From: Pollenia angustigena
Taxonomy: Eukaryota; Arthropoda; Insecta; Diptera; Polleniidae
Reading direction: 5' to 3'
DNA: 64,000 nucleotides
NCBI GenBank assembly: GCA_930367215.1
Contig: OV884058.1
Coordinates: 171,784,478-171,848,477, forward strand
Position numbers and translations under genes: made by a program. Shown piece after piece: positions 1-11,078 of the stretch. Below the pieces are notes generated by a model, which was given only the letters and a program-made list of their open reading frames with translations, had not been told where the DNA came from and made no database searches. Positions within the stretch are counted from its first letter, which is position 1; each line of letters starts with the position of its first letter.

Positions 1-284
1 ATGTTTTGGATTTTTTTTTTTTTTAATTTGTCAATTACTTTGCCTTGAGTATTAAGTGAACTAAAACCCTCCTAATTAGTTTTTGTTTCACCAATATATC
101 CGTAATTGGAAAATACAAATGCTAATTGACTTCTGATATGCAAAAGTATGCATTTTCACCAAAATATCCAACAATATGCAGAAAGAAATCGATGTCATTT
201 TAACGTTAATTTATTGTTTCGGAAAGACATTTGGAGGGCTCAGAGCTGAAGCGAACCAAGTCAAAAATTTCGTTTTTTTTTAGT

Positions 285-830
285 TTTTCAATAAGCTAAA
301 GCGTTTTTGAGTTACGCGAACATATGTTGTGCAACATCCTTAATTTTCGAAATAACAGTATATCTCGAAAACCAAAGCTATTCTAAAAAAACGGCTAGCA
401 CCACTGGATTCAGCGACCCCGAATTAGATTAAAAATCTTTCGTTCGTATCATACTAAAATATTAAACAGCAAATACTTTAATCTATCTATACAATATATA
501 ATTTCTTAGTATGTCAGGATGTTTACATGTATGTCCTATTCTTTCCGCAACTTTCTGAAGCCATCTGATGAAATAGGAAGCTGAAATTTGGCACACTTGA
601 AGTACGAAGCCATATTTTTCAACTAGTATAACTATAAAGATCTGATTGAAAGGATGTTTTTTTTATAATATGGGGAACTTTGGGCCCCACTAGACACGGC
701 TAGGCGCCGTCGGATTGACCTGAAAAATTAGATCATGATTTCTTACCAAACCCTATATTTTAAGCAGCGCAAACAATTAAATTAAAAAAAAAAATCCCGT
801 ACAAGATGCGACCAGTCTAGTGACCATGCA
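285..830 (-). repeat. Interspersed repeat X, copy 1 (inverted)
   Basis: Reads on the minus strand as a diverged copy of the sequence at 8165-8790. Shared landmarks include ACTGGTCGCA followed by a T-run, GAGGTTTGGTGTAAGAAATC, and AACATATGTTGTGCAACATCC (read on plus here). A third, shorter copy lies at 4638-4776. No coding capacity is visible and I could not define terminal repeats, so the class is unknown. This copy has an extra stretch near 605-670 relative to the other one. Confidence 0.7.
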
Positions 831-2144
831 GAAAAATGTTTTTATTTTTGGCGTGAAGTTTGTATTTTAAAATTAGTAGAACAAGAAAATTGACAAATAA
901 CAGTTAAACCATGTAAAGAAAAATTGTATTGATACAAATATTGAATACTGGATATGAACATTAATGGAATTCCTAGTTAACAACTAATTAATTTTATCTT
1001 ATATTGAAAAAAATGGACATCTTTCAAGTTTCTAACTTGGCATTTTATTATATTTCTTTGGTAAGCGAAATAATATTCCAAAAATAAGGCAGAAGAAATT
1101 TGCACATTTTAATTTTAATATAAATTTCAGATTCATATGCATAATTTCGGGGACAAAATTAAAACCGTAAATTTAAATATAACAAACATGGCTGACTATC
1201 AGTTAAGACAAAAATACATGCATATAAGTATTTACATAAAAAAAACATATACATACATACACATCAATATTAATATTAAATACATACATTGCTTTATAAA
1301 TACATTCTGTGTATGTATTTGTCTGTACCTAAGTACATATACACATATATTCTGCAGGTATGGGATACAAAAATAATGTTATATAGTACATGTATCTATA
1401 TGTACATACTAGTTTATATAATATAAACTGTATGTAAATATTTAATATAAAAATAATTTGTCTTTGCATATACAAACACAAGTATGAGCATTATTTTTAT
1501 TCAGTTTTAATTTTTTTCAAAAAAAGAATTACGTATTCAAAGAGAGTTTACTGGGAACGTTAAATTTTTTCTACATTTTTTATGAAAAATATAAAAAAAA
1601 ATTAAATGAAAAAATAAACATATATACGCTTTTTGAAATCCTAATGACCATATATTGTACACTCCATACATACATTCACATGTACTTACATACCAACATA
1701 CAAAGTTACACAAAATAAAAAAAAATATACACAAATTTTAACGGCGGATAATGACAAACAAAATGCAAAGGAATATAACCCAGTGAACATTTTAAAACTA
1801 TTTGAGCACTAAACTTCTAAAGTTTTGAATTGAAGTTAAGGGCAAATTACCAAGTTAAAAAATTCGTAATTTTTGAAGCGCTTAAGAAAAAAAGCGCATA
1901 GCAGTGCGCTCTAAATCCAGAGATACAACAACTTAAAATCAAAAAAAAAAAACCATATTGAATTAATATGAAACATTAACGAAGTCTAGTTATGTTGAAA
2001 TTTTTCATTTTAATATGGAACAATATTAATTGCTCTATTTGGATCATTTAAACATGGAAACAATAAACAAATAATATTTTTCACCGCTAATAAATATTTA
2101 ATACTTATAGAAAAATATTGCTGATATGGTTTACATATCGCTCA
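831..2144. other. AT-rich stretch, no gene recognised
   Basis: AT-rich DNA with many ACATA/ATACA tetranucleotide-like runs (about 1200-1460 and 1615-1730). Short open frames here are low-complexity and rich in I, Y and K. I see no TE ends or splice-flanked exon. Confidence 0.5.
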
Positions 2145-3010
2145 TCTATATATATATAAAAATGAAAGATGTTTGTGTTTGTTTGTTTGTTTGTATGTTG
2201 GCTTATAGACTCCTAAATTACTGAACCGATTTTCCTGAAATTTTTACAGTAGCATAACGTGAGCCCTAAAAATAAAATAGGCTACTTATTTTTTCGATAG
2301 GGGCAGGGGAATTGGTACCCCGCTTCACGCATTTTGTTGAACTTTTGGTAGTAGGATGTTCTAAGCCCTACAATTTAAATAAAGCAGCTGCGGGGGAAGT
2401 GGTTCCCCCATAGGACGCCAATGTTTAATATCGCATATCTTAAGAACTGTTATAGTGAGAATGTTTAAACCTTGTTCTACACTATTGAAAATAAAAATAA
2501 AGCGGGTAGGCGCTGGGGGGGGGAATACCACTCATAGGATCCATATATTAAATATCGCTCAACTGAAGAACAATTAAAGGGATAGTCTTCAAACGTGGTT
2601 AAAGCTACTATTATGGTAAACTATAAACTTCAATATAGAAATGGGCGGGGTAGTCAGAGGAGGAGCAGTACCCCTCATAGATAGAAATGTTAATAAGAGC
2701 CGCTGCAAGCAATTTGTTGAACTTTTGGTAGTAGGATCTTCTGAGCCCCAAAATTTAAATAAAATAGCAGCGGGGGAAGTGTTACCCCCCATAGGACGCA
2801 AATGTTGAATATCGGATATCTTAAAAACTGTTATAGTGAGAAAGTTCAAACTTTGTAGAAGTCACTCTTATGGTATACTTCACTTTTGAAAATACAAATA
2901 AAGCTGGTAGGCGCAGGGGGGAAATACCTTCCATAGGATGCATATATTAAATATCTCTCAAACGATAAAGTGGTTAAAGCAGTGTAGCGAAACGCACCGG
3001 GTAAGGCTAG
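2145..3010 (+). mobile_element. Helitron-like non-autonomous element
   Basis: Begins A|TCTATATATATATAAAAATG and ends CTAG|T, matching the Helitron rule of 5'-TC, 3'-CTAG(R) and insertion between A and T. The 5' part has the usual insect arrangement: a TA-run, a GTTT-rich stretch (about 2168-2195), then 'actcctaaattactgaaccg'. The 3' end carries the familiar GCGAAACGCACCGGGTA segment just before CTAG, with a short GCG-AAA-CGC hairpin. There is no Rep/helicase coding, so it is non-autonomous. No target duplication is expected for this class. Confidence 0.75.
2331..2985 (+). repeat. Two-copy ~380-bp tandem repeat inside the Helitron
   Basis: GTTGAACTTTTGGTAGTAGG occurs at about 2336 and 2716, a spacing of 380 bp. 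The following blocks (gcgggggaagtg, ataggacgc, gaactgttatagtgag and the 'aaataaagc-ggtaggcgc' G-run block) recur in the same order. The copies are diverged by point changes and small indels. Confidence 0.7.
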
Positions 3011-4094
3011 TTTACTTTAAAAGTGAAATAACTCAAAATAGTCCTTTTCGAGATAAACGCGTGTAAAGATTTTGATTTGCTCTAAACTTTTAGGAAAAAA
3101 AATCACACATTCTGTTCAAACCGGGAAAGTATAAAAGATAAAAATATAATTTTATACACAATATAAAAAACATAGAGAAAAATTCTGCATCACTTACTCT
3201 ATAGTTTAATTTTTTCAGTTATTACATTGTTAAAGTAAATGTGCGACATTTATTTTAAATGTTGCCACATGGGTTTAAAAATGTTTCGTATTAATTCAAT
3301 ATTTTGCAATTTAACTTTCAACTTAATTAAGAAATTAATGAAATTAAAACCTATAAATAATATGTCTCAATTTTCAAAACAATGCTGAGTCAATCATTGA
3401 ATTTCAATGTATCCTACGAAATTGATTTGATGTATTTCAATATAATTTTTCTATTATATTGAAAATTATTGAATTACATAATATGACTTTAAGATGAATA
3501 ATATTATTATTAATCTGCAGCTTTTGCTGGAGTGAATAAAAAAGCTGTAATGGTGCAGTTTTTAATGCTGATAACAAAAAAAGGTTTTAAAGTGAAAAAA
3601 TTTAGATATATGTATTGTAATCACACTCAAACGAAAGTCAATTCAATCAGCGAGTCCTTCTCGGTAGTTATGTTTTTTTCGCAATCACATATATTACACT
3701 ATGCAACAAAAAAACCAGCCTCAACACTTGCAACGCGAAATGAAAGTATACTACTAGTAGAGCAAATCCGCCAAAGGGTTTTGAATAGTTAGCTCGGGTT
3801 TCCGAAATATGGGCTCCTAAAGGTTTTGAATTTTTTCAAAAGGCGTTTGGTATAAGTCAACAAAAAAATATACTTAATGTACCATTGAGCTAAAAAATAA
3901 TGTCAGATGTTTTCAGTAGAATTGTATGGTGATTCTTTTCTTAGAATATATTAACCCTCTAAGGCCGAGGCCACGCAATGAGCGGCTAAGCGTCAAGCGG
4001 CTGAGCGATGAGCGTCAAAAGATTTAAACATATAAAATACTATTGAAGTGGCCACGAAATGAGCGGCATGCGAGCGAAATTTTTGAGCGGCTAA
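3011..4094. other. AT-rich stretch, no gene recognised
   Basis: No recognisable coding or TE ends to about 3950. From about 3960 the sequence becomes richer in GAGCGGC/GAGCGTC motifs (aatgagcggctaagcgtcaagc), and similar motifs resume after the MITE at 4095-4340. The MITE therefore interrupts an older GAGCGGC-rich repeat whose limits I cannot set. Confidence 0.4.
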
Positions 4095-4340
4095 TACCCC
4101 TGACAGACAAATAGTTTACATACCATGGTATGTATACTACGGTTTTATATTCTATATTATATTGGCAGACTTGTAGTACGTTTACTTTAAATAAGATACC
4201 ACATTTATACTACGTACATTTTCGTTGTATATAAACCAGAAATATACCACTTTGTTGCATGGTTTAATTGTAGTTTAGGTTGACACACATGTAGTATACC
4301 ATGCTAGTATAGTATAGAAATCCTATGTCTGTCAGGGGTA
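4095..4340. mobile_element. 246-bp MITE with TACCCCTGACAGACA ends
   Basis: Left end TACCCCTGACAGACA and right end TGTCTGTCAGGGGTA are exact reverse complements (15 bp), followed by looser complementarity around CATACCATGG. TAA lies directly outside each end (4092-4094, 4341-4343). A TAA duplication fits the TWA preference of PIF/Harbinger, but a TA duplication with a shorter TIR reads equally well. It has no coding capacity. Confidence 0.75.
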
Positions 4341-4401
4341 TAAGCGGCGTCGCTTAGGAATAAAACTTGTTCTAATTTTTAGTTGTTTTCTGAGCGTCAA
4401 A

Positions 4402-4491
4402 AAATAAACATGGCAAAAGTAAATATGGAGCTTATGATTTCATCCGTACAAAGCCGACCGAATTATGGCAAGACAGATTATCAAATTTAAA
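4402..4491 (+). pseudogene. Possible MADF-like N-terminal remnant
   Basis: A short open frame starting at an ATG near 4411 reads M-A-K-V-N-M-E-L-M-I-S-S-V-Q-S-R-P-N-Y-G and then stops. The pattern (L-I-x-x-V-x-x-R-P-x-x-x) resembles the start of MADF domains, found in host proteins and as accessory proteins of PIF/Harbinger transposons. It is too short to be sure; it could be chance. Confidence 0.25.
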
Positions 4492-4637
4492 AAAAAAAAT
4501 ATAACCGAGAAATTATTTTTTTGTTTTGTCAATTTGGTGTTAACTTTTAGCAACAGCAAATCAAAGGATTTCACAGACATACGGCAGTATTGTATTGGGT
4601 AGATTTATATATAAATGGCTTAATTCCCCTTGCTTGA

Positions 4638-4776
4638 TAAATATGGACACTAGACTGGTCGCAATCTTTTTTTTTTTTTAATTTAATTGTTTGCGCTGCT
4701 TAAAATATGAGGTTTGGTGTAAGAAATCATGATCTAATTTTTCAGGTCAATCCGGCGGTGCCTAGCGGTGCACTCT
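4638..4776 (+). repeat. Interspersed repeat X, fragment
   Basis: ACTAGACTGGTCGCAATC, a T-run, GAGGTTTGGTGTAAGAAATC and GGTCAATCCGGCGGTGCC match the left part of the copy at 8165. It is cut off at about 4776, where the left arm of the foldback starts. Confidence 0.65.
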
Positions 4777-5147
4777 TTGTGCATTGATTTTTCGACACTC
4801 ATTTTAAGGAGTCATTTTTTAACTTCCACACAAAAATATACTAAAACGGCACTTTAGGGGGTTAAAATGTTCAACGAATATTTTCTGCATCAAATTTCAC
4901 TAGGGGTCTTCAAAGGCCAAAAAATAATGCAATGTATGTAAAACGGATTTTCGAAATTTCGGGCCTTGAAAATTTTGAATTTTTCGAAAACCCTTTTTAC
5001 ATACATTGCACGAAGACCCCTATTGAAATTTGATGCAGAAAATATTCGTTGAACATTTTAACCCTCTAAAGTGCCGTTTTAGTATATTTTTATGTGGAAG
5101 TTAAAAAATTACCCCTTAAAATGAGTGTCAAAAATCAATGCACAAAT
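4776..5147. repeat. Long foldback (inverted repeat) hairpin
   Basis: Left arm about 4776-4950 and right arm about 4985-5147 are reverse complements with few mismatches. Examples are TTGTGCATTGATTTTT against AAAAATCAATGCACAA, and CTAAAACGGCACTTTAG against CTAAAGTGCCGTTTTAG. The left arm has a small insertion (about 4912-4925) and the loop is roughly 30-35 nt. A transcript would form a long near-perfect double-stranded stem. The right arm runs straight into the Tc1-like transposase remnant and the left arm into repeat X, so it may be an inverted duplication created at a TE insertion. Confidence 0.8.
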
Positions 5148-5740
5148 AGTGACTGTTTGGTGCGGTTTATGGGCTGGCGGCATCATCGGGCCGTATTTTT
5201 CCAAAATGAGGCCGGTCAGGCAGTTACTACTAACGGTGTTCGCTATCGTGAGATGATAAAGAATTTTTTATGGCCCGAATAGGAAAATATGGATGTAGAC
5301 GATATGTGGTTTCAACAGGATGGTGCCACTTGTAACACAGCTAACGAAACAATGGCTCTTTTGCGCGACCAATTCACGTGGTGGCGATGTCAATTCGCCG
5401 CCAATATCATGTGATTTGACACCGTTGGACTTCTTTCTTTGGGGTTATTTGAAAGAAAAGGTGTACGTCGATAAGTCAGTAACAATTCAAGAGCTTTAGG
5501 ATGAGATAATTCGGCACATTAACAGCATAGAACCTCGATTATGCCTCAGCGTCATCGAAAATTTTGACCATCGGATGAAGATGTGCCGCCGAAGTTGCGG
5601 CGGCCATTTGGCCTATATTTTGTTCCACAAATAATTGAACCAATATTATCATAATAAAAAGAAATTACAATAATTTCCTAAATAATTTGAGTTTCATTCA
5701 AAATCAACATCGGCCCTTAAAATGTAACCACCCTTTATTT
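5145..5740 (+). pseudogene. Tc1/mariner-superfamily transposase, 3' half, broken
   Basis: Translation on plus gives the C-terminal half of a DDE transposase of the type seen in insect mariner/Tc1 relatives: ..AVFFQNEAGQAVTTNGVRYR.., WFQQDGA (second catalytic Asp, about 5308-5328), then SCDLTPLDFFLWG (third acidic residue, about 5415-5455) and a C-terminal RxCGGHLAYILFH. In-frame TAG at 5279-5281, another TAG near 5497, and a frameshift near 5380 destroy it. The element ends near CCCTTAAAATGTAACCACCC (about 5714-5735), which looks like its right terminal repeat. The N-terminal half and left terminal repeat are replaced by the foldback arm. Confidence 0.85.
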
Positions 5741-5965
5741 ACCATGAATCTCGTAGTGCCAATAAAAGCTCATAACATTCTGGGAAGGAATTTCCTCTTG
5801 CTGTTTTGTCAGTTGCTTCTTCATAGCCGAATGTAAGCTTCGGTCTCACCAAAAATGTGTAAGTCCAGTTTTCGTCATTCTTCTCTTTTGATTTTTAGAA
5901 GCATAATAAGTCTCAAGCCCTTTTCTTAGAATTCTTTGATTTAAGTATTACTTTTACTATACAAA

Positions 5966-6450
5966 AGTACACTAAATTATTTTGCTTCCAACGAACAGGT
6001 TTGTAAGGGAGAAACATAAACGTTTCGCTTATCATTGCGCTTACGGAAGACATGAAATTTATATGGCGAGTTCCCACGTTTCGCTTATCATTGCGCTTAC
6101 GGAAGACATGAAATTTATATGGCGAGTTCCCACTTTGAAGCAATACATTTTTGACACATAAAGCGCATTATTCAGCGCATATAAAAATTGTTCGATGTAA
6201 CGATCAGCCTTACACACGAATGTTTTGAAACAGTTATTTTTTAGTATTCTCCCTTACAAACCTGCTTCGTAGTAAGGGAATGCCATAGCACTTGAAATGT
6301 AATTTTTTTTTTTTTTTTTCATAAAAGTTGTTGAGAGTTCTTTCACTTACTTTACTGCATGTCTTATTGTGTAGCGCATAATTGTGCTTTTATTTGTTTA
6401 AATGTACCATTAGTGCTTCGCAAAATGATAAAATTTTTTATTTGGATATT
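5966..6450. mobile_element. CCCAATAAAAAAT-family MITE, diverged copy
   Basis: Same family as the better copies at 12751-13176 and 35062-35488. Landmarks in order are GCTTCCAACGAA, CAGGTTTGTAAGGGAGA, GCGCTTACGGAAGACATGAA, the AGTATTCTCCCTTACAAACC block, and CTTCGCAAAATGATAAAATT at the right. The right end reads ATTTTTTATTTGG, one base off the family end. The left TIR is badly eroded. An internal 56-bp segment is duplicated in tandem. Confidence 0.75.
6021..6132. repeat. 56-bp tandem duplication within the MITE
   Basis: CGTTTCGCTTATCATTGCGC starts at 6021 and again at 6077, and the two 56-bp copies read the same through GCGAGTTCCCAC. Other family copies have one copy, so this duplication is private to this insertion and recent. 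Confidence 0.85.
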
Positions 6451-8164
6451 ACTTTGCGTTGCTTTTAAACGGCTTAAAATTGGCCGATGTTTACCAGATC
6501 AAATTTAAAAAAAAAAATGAATTATAATCATCAAAATTCAAAAGCTTTTACGTTTTTTGGATAAAAATAGATATTTAAAATATTTAATATTTAAAAAACC
6601 AAATTAGACAATTAACACATGAAATTCATTTAGTTCTATTTTTGATTTGATTGACTTTAATTAGAACAGGGGCCAAATTACAGCATTCGATATCGATGGA
6701 AATTGCAATACAATTTACATGGGAATTTCGATCGATATCGAATGCCGTGATTTACAGGCAGTTTTTTCTTTGATAAAAAACACTGGTCATTATTTCCATC
6801 AGAACAAGGCCTTTTTTATCATTAAGCCGCAAAGCAGTATGAAATGTTCCTTGGGTTCTCTTACTATGCAGTCACAATAAGTATGGAAATATCACAACAA
6901 CGCATTACACATGCTCATATATCACAGAGACAAGTGAACCAAACAACCCAACCATCCATCTATCCGTCCAAACCTACCGACCAACCGGCAAACAATACAG
7001 GCCAATAACAATAACAACATCAACCGGGGGGTTTAAGCTCGGTGACGTTAAATGAAAAGATTTTTTTTCGTTCAGTTTTTCATTTGTATTTTATTTAAAT
7101 GAATAAAACACTAGAGCAAAGTAGTCACCGAATAAGTACCTCGCTGGGTCGTATAACGACCATTTTCAATATGCACGAAACGTCGCCATGACAGTAAAAA
7201 AAAACCACAAACAAACGAAACAAAAAATAAATAAAGATCTATTTACAAAATGTTAAGAACTTTCTTTAAATAACAACAAAAAAATGGGAGGAAAAAATTA
7301 AATTAAATACAGAAAAATAATTTTCTATATTTAAATGTGACTCTGACTGAGTAGTTGTTTTCATGGGAGGGTGACTGGCGGTACAAAGATCTAAGGAGTG
7401 CCTGGTTAGTGTTGTTGCTGTTTTCTTAACAATATTATTGGCAACTGTCTTAAATGAACGCCAGCAGGTTGCGATGATCTTCCATAGAGTCACACACACA
7501 CATTCATTTACGCAAATACACTCATACCTACAACCCATAAATAAAATACTGACATTCATCAGTAAATTCTAAGGTAGTCAGTCAGTTCCATTGTAACAAA
7601 TGATTGATTCACTGGAAATCATTGACAGTTCCCCCAGTGATAAAGATTTGTTTATTTTTTCTTATTTTGTTGTTGCTGTTGTGGTTTGTTTCTTTGGCTT
7701 TTTAACTGTTTTAAACTGAAAAAAGTACCTATATTGGTATATTATTTAGCATTAACTAATAACACTAATACTGTAATGACAATAAAAATAATAAACCAGT
7801 AAAAATAACAATAATAAAACCTCAAAAGTTTTCAAATCATCGTACAATCAGTTGTAAACAAAACAATAAAGAGTTGAACAAAAAAGATTGTTTTGTACAA
7901 TGTACATGATGAGTATGAGTATGAGATTGTTTTGAATCGAATATGCGTAAGTGCGTACGTTGTACATATTAAATAGTTTTTATTTTCCCAACTCTTTTTA
8001 ATACACTTCAAGAAAATTTATTTGCTAATTAATTAAAATATAGGAATGTTTTTTGAAGGAGAGCCTTTAATTGTATGCAAGGTTGAATTGACATTTGAAC
8101 AAAAAAACGTTTAGAAATCATCTTAAGAGATTTTCCAAAAGCAGGTTTTCAAATATGTACAGAT
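6451..8164. other. Stretch without recognisable TE ends
   Basis: An inverted ATTCGATATCGATGGAAATT / AATTTCGATCGATATCGAAT pair around 6684-6744 forms a short hairpin. About 6870-7960 has the more balanced composition of unique insect noncoding DNA: CA/ACAA-rich runs, CACACACACA at 7491-7501, and a GAGTATGAGT run near 7910. No exon can be supported. Confidence 0.4.
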
Positions 8165-8790
8165 GTGTATTATACTGGTCGCAATTTTTTTTTTTTTAAT
8201 TTAATTAATTGCGCTGCTTAAAACATGAGGTTTGGTGTAAGAAATCATAATCTAATTTTTCAGGTCAATCCGACGGTGCCTAGCCGTGCCGGGTGGGGCC
8301 CAAAGTTCCCCATATTAAAAATATGGCATCGTTACGATCTTCCGCAGAGAAAGTGCTTCAAGTGTGCCAAATTTCAGCTTCCTATGTCATCAGATGGCTT
8401 CAGAAAGTTGCGGAAAGAATAGGACATACATGCAAACATCCTGACATACTAAGAAATTATATATTGTATAGATAGATTAAAGTATTTGCTGTTTAATATT
8501 TTAGTATGATACGAACGAAAGATTTTTAATCTAATTCGGGGTCCTGGAATCCAGTGGTGCTAGCCGTTTTTTTAGGTTAGCTTTGGTTTTCGAGATATAC
8601 CGTTATTTCGAAAATTAAGGATGTTGCACAACATATGTTCGCGCAACTCAAAAACGCTTTAGATTATTGAAAAACTAAATAAAACCGAAATTCCGCAATA
8701 AAATTTACTTTAAGAAAGTGTAAACTTTTTTCTTTATGTTGGCTTTGATTTTCGAGATATGCCGTTATTTCGAAAATTAAGGTTAGTTTC
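8165..8790 (+). repeat. Interspersed repeat X, longest copy
   Basis: Plus-strand counterpart of 285-830. It starts ACTGGTCGCAAT + T-run. A block reading GATTTTCGAGATATGCCGTT recurs about 160 bp apart near its end (about 8585 and 8747). The short open frames inside are not shared by the other copies. Confidence 0.7.
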
Positions 8791-8804
8791 CACTTTCATA
8801 AAGG

Positions 8805-11078
8805 TTACCTTTATCTTAAGCGAGTGTGGCCGCCAAGACTTAAAATATTTCGAGCTAGTGAATTTTGGTGTTCTCAAGCCTTTTTAAATATCTTACTGCA
8901 TATTTTATAATAATAGTTTTTACTAATGGCACATTGAGATCCTTATGAATGTTTGAGTTTTTAACATACCAGGGAGCGGCTGTGATTATTCGAAGAAGTT
9001 TATTTTGGCGCCTTTGAATTTTTTCGATATTTGAGGCCAAGGCAGTGCCCCATAGTTGAATACCGCAGCACAAGATAAGCTTTAATATAGAGTTGTAAAG
9101 TAGAAGCTTGCAATCGAGACTAAGGACAGAATTTCTTCCAATAAGCCAACGAATTTGAATGGCTTTTAGTTTCATTTGAGTTAGTTTCGTCTCTATATGG
9201 CTTTTCCACGTTAAATGACGATCTAGATGTATACCGAGGTATTGTCGGCATGATTCCCGACGCAAGGTGAATGTTATATGTACGCATTTTTGCTCATTGA
9301 CCTTTATCCTCCATTGTTTTAACCACAGTTCGAGTTGAAATATATGATCTATTTAGTAACGAGATGCTTTAAGACGGTGGACGCTTAGAAAAGCTGTGTC
9401 GTCCGCAAATATTGAAGTTTGGGTGTAGTTGTTTGTTGGCATGTCCGAAGTATCAATTAAGTATAAAAGAGGGCCCAGGATGCTGCCTTGTGGGACTCCA
9501 GCGCCAATTGGCTGAGGTGAACTTAAGAAATTTCCTACTTTAATAATAAATTGACGACCGACTAAGTAGCTTTCTAACAGCTTGTGAGTGTTTGCTAGTA
9601 AATTTTACTTCAATTTATGTAATAAGCCTTCATGCCAGACTTTATAAAAAGCTTGAGAAACATCGATGAGGAGAGCAAAACAATATTTTCTTTCTTCAAA
9701 GGCTTTTCTTATGGCGTTTACTATTCGATCGGTTTGCTCAATTTTGCTGTGTTCTCTTCTTAAGCCGAATTGGTGGTTAGGAATACATCTATTTTCATTG
9801 AAAATTGGGGTTAATTTTGACACTAACAGCTTCTCAAACTGCTTTGATATATTAGAGAGTAAGCTTTTAGGTCTACATGTGACTCAACTTTTTCCTTTCC
9901 AGGTTAAGGTATCATGGTAACTAAGGAAAACTTCCACGTTTGAGGATAGTATTCAAGGCGTAAAATAGCATTAAAAAATAAAAATAATAATTTTCTTTGC
10001 TATGCGAGGTAGCTCCAACAGCATTTAATTACTGATCTTATCAATACCAGTTGCCTTCTTAGTGTTAAAGGCGCCCGTACACGACATGTATTTGTCATCT
10101 GACATGTCAAATTTTCAAGTCACATGTAATTGTTCATGTCTGTCAATATTGCTGTTTTACATAAGGTTTATAATATTCGGTCAAAAACGTACATGTAATT
10201 TGCTTCTGACATTGTCTCTGTTTTTTCGCATTGTTATTGCAGAAACCAAAGTAGTTCTCGGTTTCAAAATAGCTTGCTGCCGCCACAAAAATATTTATTT
10301 GAGTCGTAAAATAATTTAGCCATCTTAACATTTTTTTCTTTTATTTTAAAGATACCAATTTAGAATTTTATAATGAAACGGTTTTTATGTATATATTTAT
10401 ATAAATTATATTCAATGATAAGATGAGCATACATAAATTGGTATTGTAAAATATTAACTTCAGCCGGCTAATGATTCCGTCAATAGTTGACGCCGCTGCC
10501 AGTTTCTTCCCGGCATAGATTTCTGATGTCAGATGGTTTGTCAGAAGAAAATAGAGCACGCTCTAATTGAAATTTTGTCAGATGACTTTGCGTCTGACTT
10601 TTACAGAAGCAAAGTTAAAAAGGTAACACACGACATGTATGTGTTTTGCAGTGGGAAATTTGACATGTCAGATGACAAAAACATGTCGTCTATATGCTCC
10701 TTAAACTCGCAAATAGCCTTTTATATTTCTCTATCTCAAATCTTAGGGGAATAGCTGTTCTTACATTAACAAGCGGTAACTCGGCTGCTATATCGTGAGA
10801 TATATTTGAGGTAAATACGGTTTTCAAATGATTGACAAACTGATATCCTTCTTTAATTTCGTTTCTTGCCTAACTACCGTTCGAGTTTCTTAATGGTGGC
10901 TTAGAGATAACTGGCCTTTTTAGATTTATAGCTGCACGCCATAATGAGTAGTCTGATTGTGGAGTTGCGTTAAGTTCCTTAAGATATTTTTCTAGGGAAG
11001 CCGGTTTCCGAGTCTGCAGTAACTTTCTTAGCCTTTTTGTGCACTCTTTTAATAAGTTCTCAAGTTAAGGGGATCTGT
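8805..11078 (-). pseudogene. Jockey-clade LINE ORF2, decayed copy A
   Basis: Colinear on the minus strand with copy B (21513-24020), from the C-terminal region upward. Recognisable reverse-transcriptase pieces are QFGLRREHSKIEQTDRIV (near 9770-9820), the catalytic FADDT (near 9395), and the C-terminal LLRIITAAPWYVKNSNIHKD block (8855-9265). The frame is broken by several stops and indels. The 5' side ends near 11078, where similarity to copy B stops, so the endonuclease domain is missing. The 3' UTR and poly(A) tail are also missing. It is split by the 632-bp TTAA-flanked MITE at 10069-10700. Confidence 0.85.
10069..10700. mobile_element. TTAA-target MITE inserted in LINE A
   Basis: TTAA lies at both borders (10065-10068 and 10701-10704), while LINE copy B has a single TTAA at the same point (AGTGTTTAAGTCACAAATAG near 23010). 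The ends share a long imperfect inverted repeat: ACGACATGTATTTGTCATC at the left and the reverse complement of GATGACAAAAACATGTCGT at the right, continuing TGACATGTCAAATTT on both sides. The outermost ~10 bp match poorly. TTAA duplication points to piggyBac-type (or Kolobok) mobilisation. There is no transposase frame. Confidence 0.9.

Noticed and set aside
566..590. CTGATGAAATAGGAAGCTGAAA resembling a hammerhead core
   Set aside because: Contains CUGAUGA and GAAA, but no stem II, stem I or cleavage triplet can be formed.
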